From an uncultured Lachnospiraceae bacterium (lineage in GTDB: Bacteria > Bacillota > Clostridia > Lachnospirales > Lachnospiraceae): 64,000 nt of DNA. Location: assembly GCA_900548905.1 (NCBI GenBank), contig URMK01000032.1:1-64000 (forward strand), in the 5' to 3' direction. Below are positions 8,828 to 17,636 of the stretch, piece by piece; position 1 is the stretch's first letter; each line of letters starts with the position of its first letter. Position numbers and translations under genes: made by a program. The notes beneath the pieces were generated by a model that worked only from the letters and a program-made list of their open reading frames with translations, did not search any database and was not told where the DNA came from.

Positions 8828-9616
8828 TTAATATAGCACAATCCCTTCTGCTTTCCCTTCCGCTTTTCCATCATTAAACAACATTGTTCCCAACTTTGTC
8901 ATTGCTAATATCTCCTTTACTCTGCTCAGTTCCTTCTCGTCCAGGAATTTATCCGCCAATGTATAAAGCACGGCAAACATTTTTTCCTGTTCCATATCAG
9001 TTACTGCATTACCTGAATTCTGCAGGAATAGTAAACTTTTAATGATCCTCTCTCCGATTTCCAGGCTGCCGGACATCAACGGTGTTAAAAGCAAAGGCAC
9101 CAGATCTGCTTTTTCCAACATTTTTCCCTGCTTCTGTTTCCTGTCCAGCGCGGAAAACAGCTGATCCGAGTCCGAATCCTTCAGACGGACAAGCTTAACC
9201 CGATACCTATTAATTCCTTCCGCCAGTTCAGTCCTCAAATGTTTTACTTTTGAGGTACATATCACATAAGTAATCACTGCACACTGAAATGTACGGCTGG
9301 CAGCCGCTTCATACTCACGAAACCGCCTTAAATCCTCCCGGGTAACGGAATCGCTCTCAAACTCCAGGTGCATCAGGACTCCTTCTTCAGAAAAATAATT
9401 AAAATCCTGATACATTTGTCTCGCCTCCAGCTTCACACTTTCAGTCGGCCCAATGTACTTAACCTCTCCGGGAATCCCCAATAGAGGCAGTAATTCTTCG
9501 CCGAAATACTGCGCTGCCGTTTTCAGTGCCAGATCCTCATGGTGTATTTCCCGTGCTTCGGTCTGTTTCTCTTTCTGTTTGTGTTTATCCACACAGCCTC
9601 CTGTTCCGTAAGCCAT
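8828..9616 (-). CDS. PD-(D/E)XK nuclease family transposase (Rpn/YhgA-like), C-terminus shortened
   Basis: The protein (about 262 residues from the ATG at 9616, which has GGAGGGCGG upstream; a GTG at 9637 adds seven residues) resembles the Rpn/YhgA-like PD-(D/E)XK family. The core segment MHLEFES sits near residue 82-88 in this numbering. The C-terminal region KEILAMTKLGTMLFNDGKAEGKAEG is typical, with the start of the usual GKAEG repeat tail. In relatives that tail goes on into a helical end, while here it stops after IVLY. The gene therefore looks cut at its 3' end, right where the conjugative element seems to begin. These proteins are linked to recombination-promoting nuclease activity. 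The activity of this one is unknown. Confidence 0.7.
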   Translation of the reverse strand: MAYGTGGCVDKHKQKEKQTEAREIHHEDLALKTAAQYFGEELLPLLGIPGEVKYIGPTESVKLEARQMYQDFNYFSEEGVLMHLEFESDSVTREDLRRFREYEAAASRTFQCAVITYVICTSKVKHLRTELAEGINRYRVKLVRLKDSDSDQLFSALDRKQKQGKMLEKADLVPLLLTPLMSGSLEIGERIIKSLLFLQNSGNAVTDMEQEKMFAVLYTLADKFLDEKELSRVKEILAMTKLGTMLFNDGKAEGKAEGIVLY

Positions 9617-9955
9617 GTGTAAATTTCCGCCCTCCACATAATTATATCTGAAAATCCAACACCGGACAACCGCCTCTTACTCTTTTCCTTTTCTGGTTGC
9701 TACTAATTTTTTTCTCATTTTATGAATTGTTGTCCGAATAGGACAGAAATAACGAATTGTTTTTGAATAGGGTCTGAATGGAATTGCGGCGACAGATTTT
9801 TACACACCTTCGGCCGCCGGTGCTTTTTTATGATAACACAGTATCCACACACAGTCAAATACCCGTACCGCCATGCCGGGCGGTACGGGTATTGTAGTTA
9901 CCGTCCACTCCGTGACCAGTAACGTATTGTGCGATGCCGTCATGTCATACTGCCG
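9617..9955. other. Noncoding stretch
   Basis: I see no gene here. It holds two loosely similar GAATTGTT...GAATAGG stretches near 9722 and 9754, and the strong hairpin at 9858-9893 described separately. The AT-rich part (about 9690-9770) is probably the upstream region of the transposase-type gene. Confidence 0.4.
9858..9893 (-). terminator. Strong hairpin downstream of the lipoprotein gene
   Basis: AATACCCGTACCGCC (9858-9872) pairs perfectly with GGCGGTACGGGTATT (9879-9893) around a 6-base loop. It lies 63 bp past the stop of the minus-strand lipoprotein gene, where a terminator is expected. The T-run after it on the minus strand is weak, so it may also act as a 3' stabiliser. Confidence 0.6.
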
Positions 9956-10753
9956 TCATCCCTTTCCGGATCCTGCCTCTATCGGTGCGATCCATCTCAT
10001 GGCCCGGCCCCTGCTCTGCCGGTCAAAGCAGTCCACCTTGCCGGAGGCCACATCCACAGTCACCACGATGGCCCCGTCCCTGCCGTCCTTATATATGACG
10101 GCGATAGAGGTATCGTTGGTAAAAGCTGCACCCAGAAGTTCAATATCCTCTTCTGCAGACAGTTTTTTGGAAAGAAGGAACTGCCTGGTGGTTTTCTTTG
10201 CCTCTTCCACTGTCGGAGGTCTGTCGGCATCTTCCCACACCGTATTCATCCCTGCCAGATAGATATCTTTGATCTCCCCGTTTTCCAGAAAAGAAACTAT
10301 ATATTCCGGCGTCACATATTCGCCATTGAAATACCCCGTTTCTTCTCTGTTTTTCGGGGAAGAAAAAAAGAGGGTGGTATTGGCTTTATACAGATCGCCT
10401 TCATAAACCTCCTCCGGAGAAAAACGGCTGCCGATTTCAAAGTCCTCTGCATCCAGTGTAACATCAAAATAATAGTTCAGAGCATCCACAGCCTTCTGCA
10501 CCAGCTCCGGCGGGGCCGCCTCCAGATTTGAACCGGCAGGTTCCCCGGAAACCTGTGTGCCGGCTTCCGCTTCTATCTGCATGTCGTCCTGCTTCTTTGC
10601 AGAGGTCTCGATCCACTGCTGCGTCTGCTTTTCTGCCTCTGCGGAATCCCCCGAAGCCGTCCCGCCGCCGTCAGGCGCTTTGGCCGCACACCCCGTCAGC
10701 ACCAGCGCCAGAAGCGCTCCCAAAAGCAGCAGCAATTGTATCCTTCGTTTCAT
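9956..10753 (-). CDS. Putative lipoprotein, third gene of a two-component operon
   Basis: This 265-residue protein has a lipoprotein signal peptide (MKRR, a hydrophobic core and LVLTGC, with the lipidated Cys at 22), then a low-complexity linker rich in Ala, Gly, Gln and Glu to about residue 85. A folded domain follows at about 90-250 with alternating strands, for example KANTTLFFSSPKN and DGAIVVTVDVASGKV. The VDVASGKV ending recalls PepSY-like or inhibitor-like extracytoplasmic domains, but I cannot name the family. It lies 61 bp downstream of the sensor kinase gene in the same direction, so it may modulate the kinase at the membrane surface or be a target of the system. Both are inferences. 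Confidence 0.7.
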   Translation of the reverse strand: MKRRIQLLLLLGALLALVLTGCAAKAPDGGGTASGDSAEAEKQTQQWIETSAKKQDDMQIEAEAGTQVSGEPAGSNLEAAPPELVQKAVDALNYYFDVTLDAEDFEIGSRFSPEEVYEGDLYKANTTLFFSSPKNREETGYFNGEYVTPEYIVSFLENGEIKDIYLAGMNTVWEDADRPPTVEEAKKTTRQFLLSKKLSAEEDIELLGAAFTNDTSIAVIYKDGRDGAIVVTVDVASGKVDCFDRQSRGRAMRWIAPIEAGSGKG

Positions 10754-10814
10754 TGGTAAATCCTCCTCTTTCTCAGGCCGCTATGTACCTTTTTTGTTTT
10801 GCACGTAATACAGA

Positions 10815-12239
10815 CTACCCGGTTTTTGTAACCTCTTTGTAACAGGGAAACATGATTTTTACCATTGTCCCTTTTCCCACCCGGGAAACAAGCTCGATTT
10901 TTGCCCCATGGATCCGGGCAATATCCGAGCAAAGGGAAAGGCCCAGCCCAACGCCGTTATTCTTCCGGTTTCTCACCTTGTCCACCTGGTAAAAACTTTC
11001 GAAAACCCGGGCCTGTTCTTCCTCCGGTATCCCTTTTCCTTCATCCTCCACCTCTGCGGTGACGGATCCGCCCTCTTCCCTGAGCCTTATCCATATCCTG
11101 CCGCCTGGTTCGGAGGCTTTTCCCGCATTATCAACCAGATTGCCGAACAGGGCCAGCAGCAAATCCGGTTTAGCAAGAAGCAGGACCGGTTCTCCGGGTA
11201 ATACCGTCTCCAGCCGCAGTCCCGCTTTCACCGCCGCAGGTTCATATGCCATGACCGCCTGCCGGATGATTTCTCCTGCGTCACAAGGGACCATATCAAA
11301 GGTATGCCTTCTTAAAAAGATCATATCCATCATCACTTCCGAAAGCTTCTCGATCCGTTTGCCCTCCCGGAAAATGCACTCGCCCAGCTCCTGCACATAT
11401 TCTTCGTCACCGCTGGTGGAACGCAGCAGATCCGCATAGCCCACTACCGCCGTCAGGGGGGTGCGCAGTTCATGGGTGAAATTATCCGTAAACCGCTGCT
11501 GCTCCTGGTTTTTCCTTTTAAGCTCCTCCACGGTGGCCTCAATAGCATCCGCCATTTTGTTATAACTTTCCGCCAGTTCCCCCGCTTCGTCCTTCGTCGT
11601 GACAGGTATCCGCTCCGCATAATTGCCTTCTCCTGTTTTCCTCACGGAAGCCGTCAGTACGCGCAAGGTTTTGGTAAGCCTTCCGGTGAGCAGATACAGG
11701 CAGACAGCAAGCAGCACCGCAGTTCCCGCAGCAAGCCGGAAGAAAAAAGCGTACTGCTTGGCCCGATCCGCATAGATACCGCTGATATCCACGAAAAAGA
11801 GGTTCCGTATCGTTTTGTCCTTAAGAGGGAAAAAACTGCTCAGAATCAGATACTGTTTTCCGTCAATTTCCTGTCTGCTGTACGTTGCAAGCCTGCTGGT
11901 ATATTCAACCTCCACAGCCACCGGCTGTTTAAAATCCAGAGTACTGTACAGCACCTTGTCATCCGCCAGGATTTCCAATGCTGTCCCCTGGGAATTCACC
12001 CTGCTGTCCAGATAGTCCGTGACCGCATCCGGACTGCCGTTATCCCCGTTTTTCTCACGTTCAGCCCATACATACTGTTCAATCCCCGATGAAATACTTT
12101 CCTGCTCATCTCTGGCCTGCTGCAGGCTCCGGTTGAAGGAGAGCTTACAGCTGTTTTCTATAGTCAGGATATTAGCTCCTGTAAATACCGCCATAAAAAG
12201 CAAAAGAGCAGAAATCATAATTTTTTGTCTCAGCTTCAT
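10815..12239 (-). CDS. Sensor histidine kinase
   Basis: This 474-residue kinase has a membrane helix at about 7-27, an extracytoplasmic sensor domain (about 28-160), a second helix (about 166-185) and a HAMP linker (about 186-240). A HisKA domain has the phosphorylated His at 256 in FTHELRTPLTAVVGY. The HATPase domain shows N (GNLVDNA), DEGKGIPEEE and GVGLGLSL boxes. The start codon overlaps the regulator stop as ATGA, so translation is coupled. The layout is that of OmpR/EnvZ-type systems in Firmicutes. The sensed signal is unknown. The lipoprotein gene downstream is a candidate partner. Confidence 0.92.
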   Translation of the reverse strand: MKLRQKIMISALLLFMAVFTGANILTIENSCKLSFNRSLQQARDEQESISSGIEQYVWAEREKNGDNGSPDAVTDYLDSRVNSQGTALEILADDKVLYSTLDFKQPVAVEVEYTSRLATYSRQEIDGKQYLILSSFFPLKDKTIRNLFFVDISGIYADRAKQYAFFFRLAAGTAVLLAVCLYLLTGRLTKTLRVLTASVRKTGEGNYAERIPVTTKDEAGELAESYNKMADAIEATVEELKRKNQEQQRFTDNFTHELRTPLTAVVGYADLLRSTSGDEEYVQELGECIFREGKRIEKLSEVMMDMIFLRRHTFDMVPCDAGEIIRQAVMAYEPAAVKAGLRLETVLPGEPVLLLAKPDLLLALFGNLVDNAGKASEPGGRIWIRLREEGGSVTAEVEDEGKGIPEEEQARVFESFYQVDKVRNRKNNGVGLGLSLCSDIARIHGAKIELVSRVGKGTMVKIMFPCYKEVTKTG

Positions 12240-12895
12240 TCCTTATCCGCCTCCAGTCTGTAACCGATTTTCCTTACCGGTACGATAACGCCTTCCAGCC
12301 CCAGCTTTTTTTTCAGGCGCTGTACATGCACATCCACCGTCCTGCTTTCCGGATCGTATTCCCCGCCCCAGACCTCTTCGTAGATCCGGTCACGGAACAG
12401 GGCTATGTTCCGGTTCCGCAGAAAAAGCAGCAGCAGATCCAGCTCCTTCATGGTAAGTTCAATTTCCGTCCTGTCTCTTTTTACCGTTCTGGATTCCCTG
12501 TCAATATCCAGACCCGCCACCTTTATCCGGGCCTGCCCCTTATGATACCTCCTCAGCACACTCTCCACCCTGGCTGTAAGCTCGGCCAGTTCAAAGGGTT
12601 TTGTAATATAATCGTCCGCCCCTGCCCTCAGGCCTTTAATCTTATCCTCCAGGCCGGATTTTGCCGTAATAAAGATAACCGGTATCCCGAACTCTTTGCT
12701 GTATTCCAGCAGCTCATATCCGTCGATTTCCGGAAGCATAATATCAAGAAGAATCAAATCATACCGTTTCTGCTCCAGGAAATCCGCCGCCGTCTTTCCA
12801 TCGTAAACGCATTCGCAGGAATATCCCGCCTTTTCCAGCCCTATCCGGATGAGCCTGGCAATCATTTCCTCATCTTCCACAATCAATAGCTTCAC
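12236..12895 (-). CDS. OmpR-family response regulator
   Basis: I chose the GTG at 12895 as start because AGGAAAGGAGG precedes it by nine bases. An ATG 19 codons upstream would add a basic extension that the family lacks. The resulting 219-residue protein starts VKLLIVEDEEM. The receiver domain has acidic residues DE at 8-9, the phosphoacceptor Asp51 in LILLDIMLPEIDGYE and Lys in FITAKSG. A winged-helix DNA-binding domain (about 125-218) contains DRIYEEVWGGEYDPESRTV and ends VRKIGYRLEAD. It should activate or repress genes in response to the adjoining kinase, likely including this operon. Confidence 0.93.
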   Translation of the reverse strand: MKLLIVEDEEMIARLIRIGLEKAGYSCECVYDGKTAADFLEQKRYDLILLDIMLPEIDGYELLEYSKEFGIPVIFITAKSGLEDKIKGLRAGADDYITKPFELAELTARVESVLRRYHKGQARIKVAGLDIDRESRTVKRDRTEIELTMKELDLLLLFLRNRNIALFRDRIYEEVWGGEYDPESRTVDVHVQRLKKKLGLEGVIVPVRKIGYRLEADKE

Positions 12896-13124
12896 CGTCC
12901 GCCGCCTCCTTTCCTTTCTGTATAACCGCAGTATATCCCCCATTTGTAACAAACCTGAAACATCTCAGGACAATTACACCGGATATTTTCCTCATTTTTC
13001 AGGAAATGTGCCCCGATTAGATACCAGTTCTTCTATCCATCCTCTTCTCCAAACAGCTGAAGCAAAGCATTATGGTTTCCGGAAGACAACAATACGGTTC
13101 TCTACATGCTGCAGCATTCAGAGC

Positions 13125-13152
13125 AAAAACAGGCTCCGTTTAACGGAGCCTG
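13125..13152 (-). terminator. Rho-independent terminator
   Basis: CAGGCTCCGTT (13130-13140) pairs with AACGGAGCCTG (13142-13152). On the minus strand the stem is followed by TTTTTG. It lies 33 bp past the small 13185-13472 frame, so it closes the transcript that runs from the solute-binding gene through the AraC-type regulator and this small frame. Confidence 0.8.
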
Positions 13153-13184
13153 TACCATTTAAAATAAGGAGTGCACTGCCTATT

Positions 13185-13472
13185 TTAATATAACGGAATT
13201 GCGGAAGCCGCCATCTCTGCCAGCATTTCATAACGTACCCCTGTTGGAAGCATGCTGACACCGTCAAAAGTGATAACATACGGCGCCGTATTACCGGGCT
13301 GGTTTTCCGAAAACTGGAACACCTCGCCGTCCGTATAAACCGGCACTACCGATTGCCCCACATTGGCACTGGCGATAATATGTTCCTGAATAACCCCTTT
13401 TCCGATCAACCCGGCATTAGCAGTATTGGTAATATCCGACGGTAAGAACTGATCAAAGGGGTAAGAGGTCAC
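13185..13472 (-). CDS. Hypothetical 95-residue protein at the end of the sugar transporter operon
   Basis: The frame opens with a GTG 11 bp past the stop of the AraC-type gene and ends 33 bp before a clear terminator, so it is inside the transcript. The product (start MTSYPFDQFLPSDI, end MLAEMAASAIPLY) has no signal peptide, membrane segment or domain I recognise. Its composition is that of a folded protein, with alternating polar and hydrophobic residues. It could be a whole small protein or the surviving 3' end of a larger gene. Only a weak AGAGGG-type site lies before the GTG. Confidence 0.5.
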   Translation of the reverse strand: MTSYPFDQFLPSDITNTANAGLIGKGVIQEHIIASANVGQSVVPVYTDGEVFQFSENQPGNTAPYVITFDGVSMLPTGVRYEMLAEMAASAIPLY

Positions 13473-13482
13473 ACCCGCCCTC

Positions 13483-15708
13483 TCAGCCGCCGTTTTCCTC
13501 CGGCCGCCGTCTGTTTCCCCGGTATTCTCCCGGCGTCTCTCCCGTTTCCCTTTTGAATTTGCGGATAAAGCTGGATGTATCGAGGTAGCCGATATGGCTT
13601 ACAATTTCCTGAATCGGCAGCTGTGTGCCCTCCAGCAGCCGTTTCGCCTCCTCCAACCGCAGCTGTGTGATATAGCTTTTCAGGTTTTCCCCTGTCTGTT
13701 CCGTTATGAAACGGCTGATATAATACGGGGAAAGGCCGAATTCATCCCCCAGCCGTTCCAGGCTCAGTTCCGGGCTGAACGCATGCTCCTGTACATAACG
13801 CAGAATGCGCTCCGTCAGATCCTCCTGCCGGCTTTTCCGGGTCTGGGCCGTATACGTACAGACTCTGCCCAGCAGCTGTTCCATGCGGGCTTTCAAGACA
13901 TCTGCCCCTTCCACCGTTACCAGGGAAGAGAATTCCTCCTGCAGCTGTGCCGGAATATAATCAGCCAGGGCATCCTTCAGGCTTTTTACCATATCCAGAA
14001 CAAAATATTTGAAAAGAAGGACCGATTGGTACTTCCGGGCCAGATTTTCAAAATAGCGTCCGAAAATCTTATCCGACAGGGAATCATCCCCGTGCCGCAG
14101 GGCCTGAACCAGCTTAAGAAGCTCTTCCCCGTCCGGAGATTTGGCCTGTCTCAGGCTGTCCCCCAGATTTTCATAAAAGAGCATCCTGCCGCTTTGGTTC
14201 TGTTTCAGATATTCCGCCGCCGCCAATGCTTCATAAAAGGAGTCCTTCGTCTGCCTTAGTTCCTTCACCCGGCTTCCTATCCCAATCACATAACGGATAT
14301 CCAACGAATCCGCCAGTATAGGCGCCAGCCCCTTGTCAATCTCCATAGCCAGTTCTGAAAACTCCTTTTCCTGGGCACCGTTGACTATCCAGCAGATAGA
14401 AGAATCCCTGGGCTTTTCAATGCAGCAGATATGCAGGGCATTCCTTATCTCCAGCTCCAGGGAAAAATTCAGAATTTCCTGCCTGTACAGGGAGTGGATG
14501 GTGCCTTTATCTCGGAAAAGGCAGATCGCCACCGCCGTATAACAATTTCCCTGCCCCGGAAAACGGAAATCCGAAAAGGCCCGCTCCAGTTCGTTCTCTT
14601 CTATCATACCATCTAAAAAAAGTTCCATAATCCGCTGCTTCAAATAGGGTTCCTGCCAGGAAACCATGTCCTCTATTTTTTTCTGATCTTCAATATATTC
14701 ATGCAGAGCCTGCAGTTCATTCCTTCTTCCCCCGGATTTATCCATCAGCCGGAATAAATCCCGGATGGGTCTGTAATTAAAAAAGCTGACCGCCACCGCC
14801 AGGGTCAGGCACAGAAATAGAATAAGGAAGCACAGAAGGACCAGCAGGTTTTCCTGAAAGAGTGCATCCCCCTCCGCCATCAGGGAAACCGATACGGCCA
14901 CCGCATAGGTAATGCCGGTTGTCCCGGAGGTATAGTAAAGCAGGGATCCCGGCTTTTGGTTCTTTTTATCCCAATCCATTCCGGCCAGGGAACCGGGCGA
15001 TGCGGATATCTCCAGGAGCCTGGCTTTATCAAATCCAGGCTCCCGTCGGGAAAACTCATCATACAAAACAGTCCTGTCGGGAGAAGCCAAAAAAAGCTGC
15101 AATCCCTGATCGGAAAACGCAGAGGCAATCGTCTGCTTAACCGTTTCGGCCTCCATGAGGAAAACCAGATGTCCGTAGGGCGTATATGTGGGGACGGGAT
15201 AGACAAAGACCAGCCGCTGCGTTTCCTCCTTTGACGGAAACAGAAGATAGGGGACAAGATGCTCCTGTTCCCCTGAAAGATACGTTCGGATATCCAGTTC
15301 CATGTTACGGAAGGTAGCGTAGGACATGATTCCGCTTGCAGAGTAGACACAGTCCTCCTCCTTCAGAATAAAAAACCCCTTTTCCAGCTCGGGATATCTG
15401 CTCAAAAGCGGCTTCATCGTGTTCAGACACTGGTACCGTTCATACACGCTGCCCGTCATCTGCCTTGGCCGCAGCGAGGGATCCACCGTAATGGAGGACA
15501 CCATCCTGAAATGGCTGGAAACCGCTTCATCCACCAGCCCCGCCGCCGCTTTCAGCTTCTGCAGGTTTATCTTTTCCGTCTGTTCCCTGAGAGACTGCAC
15601 ATTATACAGGTAAAACGATCCAATAGCAATCCCCAGGGGGATCAGCGCCGCAATCAGAAAGGATATCAGATATTTATAAAAAATACTGTGCGTATTCTTC
15701 CTTTTCAT
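13483..15708 (-). CDS. Membrane-anchored AraC-family regulator with extracytoplasmic sensor
   Basis: This 741-residue protein has an N-terminal membrane helix (about 11-33), an extracytoplasmic region (about 34-280) and a second helix (about 283-310). A cytoplasmic linker follows, ending in a C-terminal AraC DNA-binding domain (about 640-735, two helix-turn-helices with LERLGDEFGLSPYYISRF and IQEIVSHIGYLDTSSFIRKFKR). This is the architecture of the large sugar-sensing regulators found beside LplABC-like transporters in Firmicutes, where the outer domain senses a carbohydrate. It follows the second permease gene by 25 bp in the same direction, so it is cotranscribed with the transporter it probably controls. 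Confidence 0.9.
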   Translation of the reverse strand: MKRKNTHSIFYKYLISFLIAALIPLGIAIGSFYLYNVQSLREQTEKINLQKLKAAAGLVDEAVSSHFRMVSSITVDPSLRPRQMTGSVYERYQCLNTMKPLLSRYPELEKGFFILKEEDCVYSASGIMSYATFRNMELDIRTYLSGEQEHLVPYLLFPSKEETQRLVFVYPVPTYTPYGHLVFLMEAETVKQTIASAFSDQGLQLFLASPDRTVLYDEFSRREPGFDKARLLEISASPGSLAGMDWDKKNQKPGSLLYYTSGTTGITYAVAVSVSLMAEGDALFQENLLVLLCFLILFLCLTLAVAVSFFNYRPIRDLFRLMDKSGGRRNELQALHEYIEDQKKIEDMVSWQEPYLKQRIMELFLDGMIEENELERAFSDFRFPGQGNCYTAVAICLFRDKGTIHSLYRQEILNFSLELEIRNALHICCIEKPRDSSICWIVNGAQEKEFSELAMEIDKGLAPILADSLDIRYVIGIGSRVKELRQTKDSFYEALAAAEYLKQNQSGRMLFYENLGDSLRQAKSPDGEELLKLVQALRHGDDSLSDKIFGRYFENLARKYQSVLLFKYFVLDMVKSLKDALADYIPAQLQEEFSSLVTVEGADVLKARMEQLLGRVCTYTAQTRKSRQEDLTERILRYVQEHAFSPELSLERLGDEFGLSPYYISRFITEQTGENLKSYITQLRLEEAKRLLEGTQLPIQEIVSHIGYLDTSSFIRKFKRETGETPGEYRGNRRRPEENGG

Positions 15709-15733
15709 TCTTACCGCCCCCGCAATCTGTTTA

Positions 15734-16639
15734 TCAGCCCTTTAATGATCCCATCATGATACCCTTCATAAAAAATTTCTGCAGGAAAGGATATACCAGC
15801 AGCACCGGCAGAACCGAAACGATAATAACCGCGTATTTCAGAATCTCTATCTGCTGCATCAGCTCCGCAAGGTACTTGGCATTTTCTCCGCTCATTCCCC
15901 CGCTGAGCATGCTTGTCATGGCATTATTCCCCATCAGCAGCATATTCCGCAGCACAAGCTGCAGCGGGAACTTATCTTTGTCGCTGATATAAATCAGTGC
16001 CTGAAAAAACTGGTTCCAGTGCCCCACCCCGTAAAACAGGGCGATTGTCACCAGGATGGGCTTGGACAGAGGCAGTACCACCGCCGTCAAAGCCCTGATT
16101 TCCGAACAGCCGTCTATTTTCGCCGCCTGGATGATTTCATCCGGCACGCTGTTCATAAAATAAGTCCTCATAAGTATCACATTGTACACCGATACCGCAG
16201 CGGGCATAATCAGCGACCATATCGTATCCCTCATCCCCAGACCGGAAACCAGCAGATAGGTGGGAATGATGCCTCCGGAAAAAAACATGGTAAAGGTCAT
16301 GGCGAACATAATGAATTTGATGAAAGGAAGGTGGCTTTTGGACAATGCATAGGCGCAGGTAACCGACAGGAACATATTAACCAAAGTGCCCGTTATGGTA
16401 AGAATAATAGTATTGGCATATCCCTTCCAGATCGAAGTATCTTTCAGCACATATTTATAGCCTTCCAAAGTAGCCCCCTTGGGAAAAAGAAGCACTTCTC
16501 CCGCATTAACCGCCGTCGGACTGCTGACGGAAGCTATTAAAATAAAATACAGGGGATACAATATCACCAGCATCATCAGTGTCAGCAGAACTATATTTAT
16601 CATATCAAATATTTTATCACTGCGGGAAAGTTTTTTCAT
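15734..16639 (-). CDS. Carbohydrate ABC transporter permease (LplC/YtcP-like)
   Basis: This 301-residue inner-membrane protein has about six hydrophobic segments and the conserved EAA-type loop AAKIDGCSEIRALTAVVLPL near residue 190, which contacts the ATPase. The C-terminal FMKGIMMGSLKG is typical of LplC/YtcP permeases that import oligosaccharides such as rhamnogalacturonan fragments. It lies 12 bp downstream of the partner permease gene. No ATPase gene is present at the locus. Such systems usually share a general MsmX-type ATPase encoded elsewhere. Confidence 0.92.
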   Translation of the reverse strand: MKKLSRSDKIFDMINIVLLTLMMLVILYPLYFILIASVSSPTAVNAGEVLLFPKGATLEGYKYVLKDTSIWKGYANTIILTITGTLVNMFLSVTCAYALSKSHLPFIKFIMFAMTFTMFFSGGIIPTYLLVSGLGMRDTIWSLIMPAAVSVYNVILMRTYFMNSVPDEIIQAAKIDGCSEIRALTAVVLPLSKPILVTIALFYGVGHWNQFFQALIYISDKDKFPLQLVLRNMLLMGNNAMTSMLSGGMSGENAKYLAELMQQIEILKYAVIIVSVLPVLLVYPFLQKFFMKGIMMGSLKG

Positions 16640-16651
16640 GGGAATTCTCCT

Positions 16652-17596
16652 TTACCATAAGCTGGTATCTCCGATCTTTCGGCACATTTTATTGATTGTG
16701 ATTAAAACAATGAAATTCACGACAGAATTAAAAAGTCCGATGGCCGACGACAGGCTGAACTGGGCCTGCTGGATACCGATCCGATAGACATACGTGGACA
16801 ACACATCCGCGGCCTCCATGATTGCCGGCTTTTGGAGAATCAACACCTTTTCAAAATCCGATACAAGGATGCTGCCGCAGCACAGAATCAGCTGTATTAC
16901 GATGGTAGGGGCAAGAGAGGGCAGGTTGATATGCAGGATCCGCTGCATCCTGGTCGCCCCGTCCACCACGGCGGATTCGTGCAGGGCAGGATCCACGCTG
17001 GAGAGAGCCGCCACATATATGATGGAACTCCAGCCGGTATGCTGCCAGGTATTGGACAGGACATAAATATGTTTAAAATTGTCCGGGTTCGCCATGAAAT
17101 TCACCGCCTCTCCCCCGCAGAGCTCAATGATCTTATTGATAAAGCCCGCGCTTGGGGATAGAAACAGTGTCAGCATGGAGCATACAATTACCGTGGAAAT
17201 GAAATGAGGCGCATAGGTGACCGTCTGCATAGTCTTTTTAAACATGCCTTCCTTTACTTCATTTACCATCAAAGCCACTATGATCGGTATGGGAAAATTA
17301 ATCAACAGATTATAAAAAGAAAGCAGCAGGGTATTTTTAAAAACATTCCAGAATACCGGCATGTCTATGAACCGTCTGAAATGCTTCAGTCCCACCCAGG
17401 GACTCCCGGTGATTCCCAGGCCGGTGCTGAAATCCTTAAATGCGATCTGTACCCCGTACATAGGCCCATAGCAGAATATCAGGAAAAAAAGGACACTTGG
17501 CAGCAGAAGCAGGTAAATCTGATAGTTGCTCCTTATCAGGGAAAGCCTGGAATGGGGGCCTGCCCCCCGTTCCGGCTGTCTTTTTCTTTTTTGCAT
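16652..17596 (-). CDS. Carbohydrate ABC transporter permease (LplB-like)
   Basis: This 314-residue permease has a basic N-terminal tail, then the first membrane helix (about 29-48, YLLLLPSVLFFLIFCYGP) and the FKDFSTGLGITGSPWVGLKHF segment common to LplB proteins. The EAA-type loop is ESAVVDGATRMQRILHINLP near 220. It pairs with the downstream LplC-like permease to form the channel, and receives substrate from the lipoprotein encoded 40 bp upstream. The N-terminus as called is slightly long, but the ATG has GGAAAGGAG-type sequence upstream. Confidence 0.92.
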   Translation of the reverse strand: MQKRKRQPERGAGPHSRLSLIRSNYQIYLLLLPSVLFFLIFCYGPMYGVQIAFKDFSTGLGITGSPWVGLKHFRRFIDMPVFWNVFKNTLLLSFYNLLINFPIPIIVALMVNEVKEGMFKKTMQTVTYAPHFISTVIVCSMLTLFLSPSAGFINKIIELCGGEAVNFMANPDNFKHIYVLSNTWQHTGWSSIIYVAALSSVDPALHESAVVDGATRMQRILHINLPSLAPTIVIQLILCCGSILVSDFEKVLILQKPAIMEAADVLSTYVYRIGIQQAQFSLSSAIGLFNSVVNFIVLITINKMCRKIGDTSLW

Positions 17597-17636
17597 GGTT
17601 GGCTCCTTTCCGGATGTTCCGTACAGCTTTCGCTTC

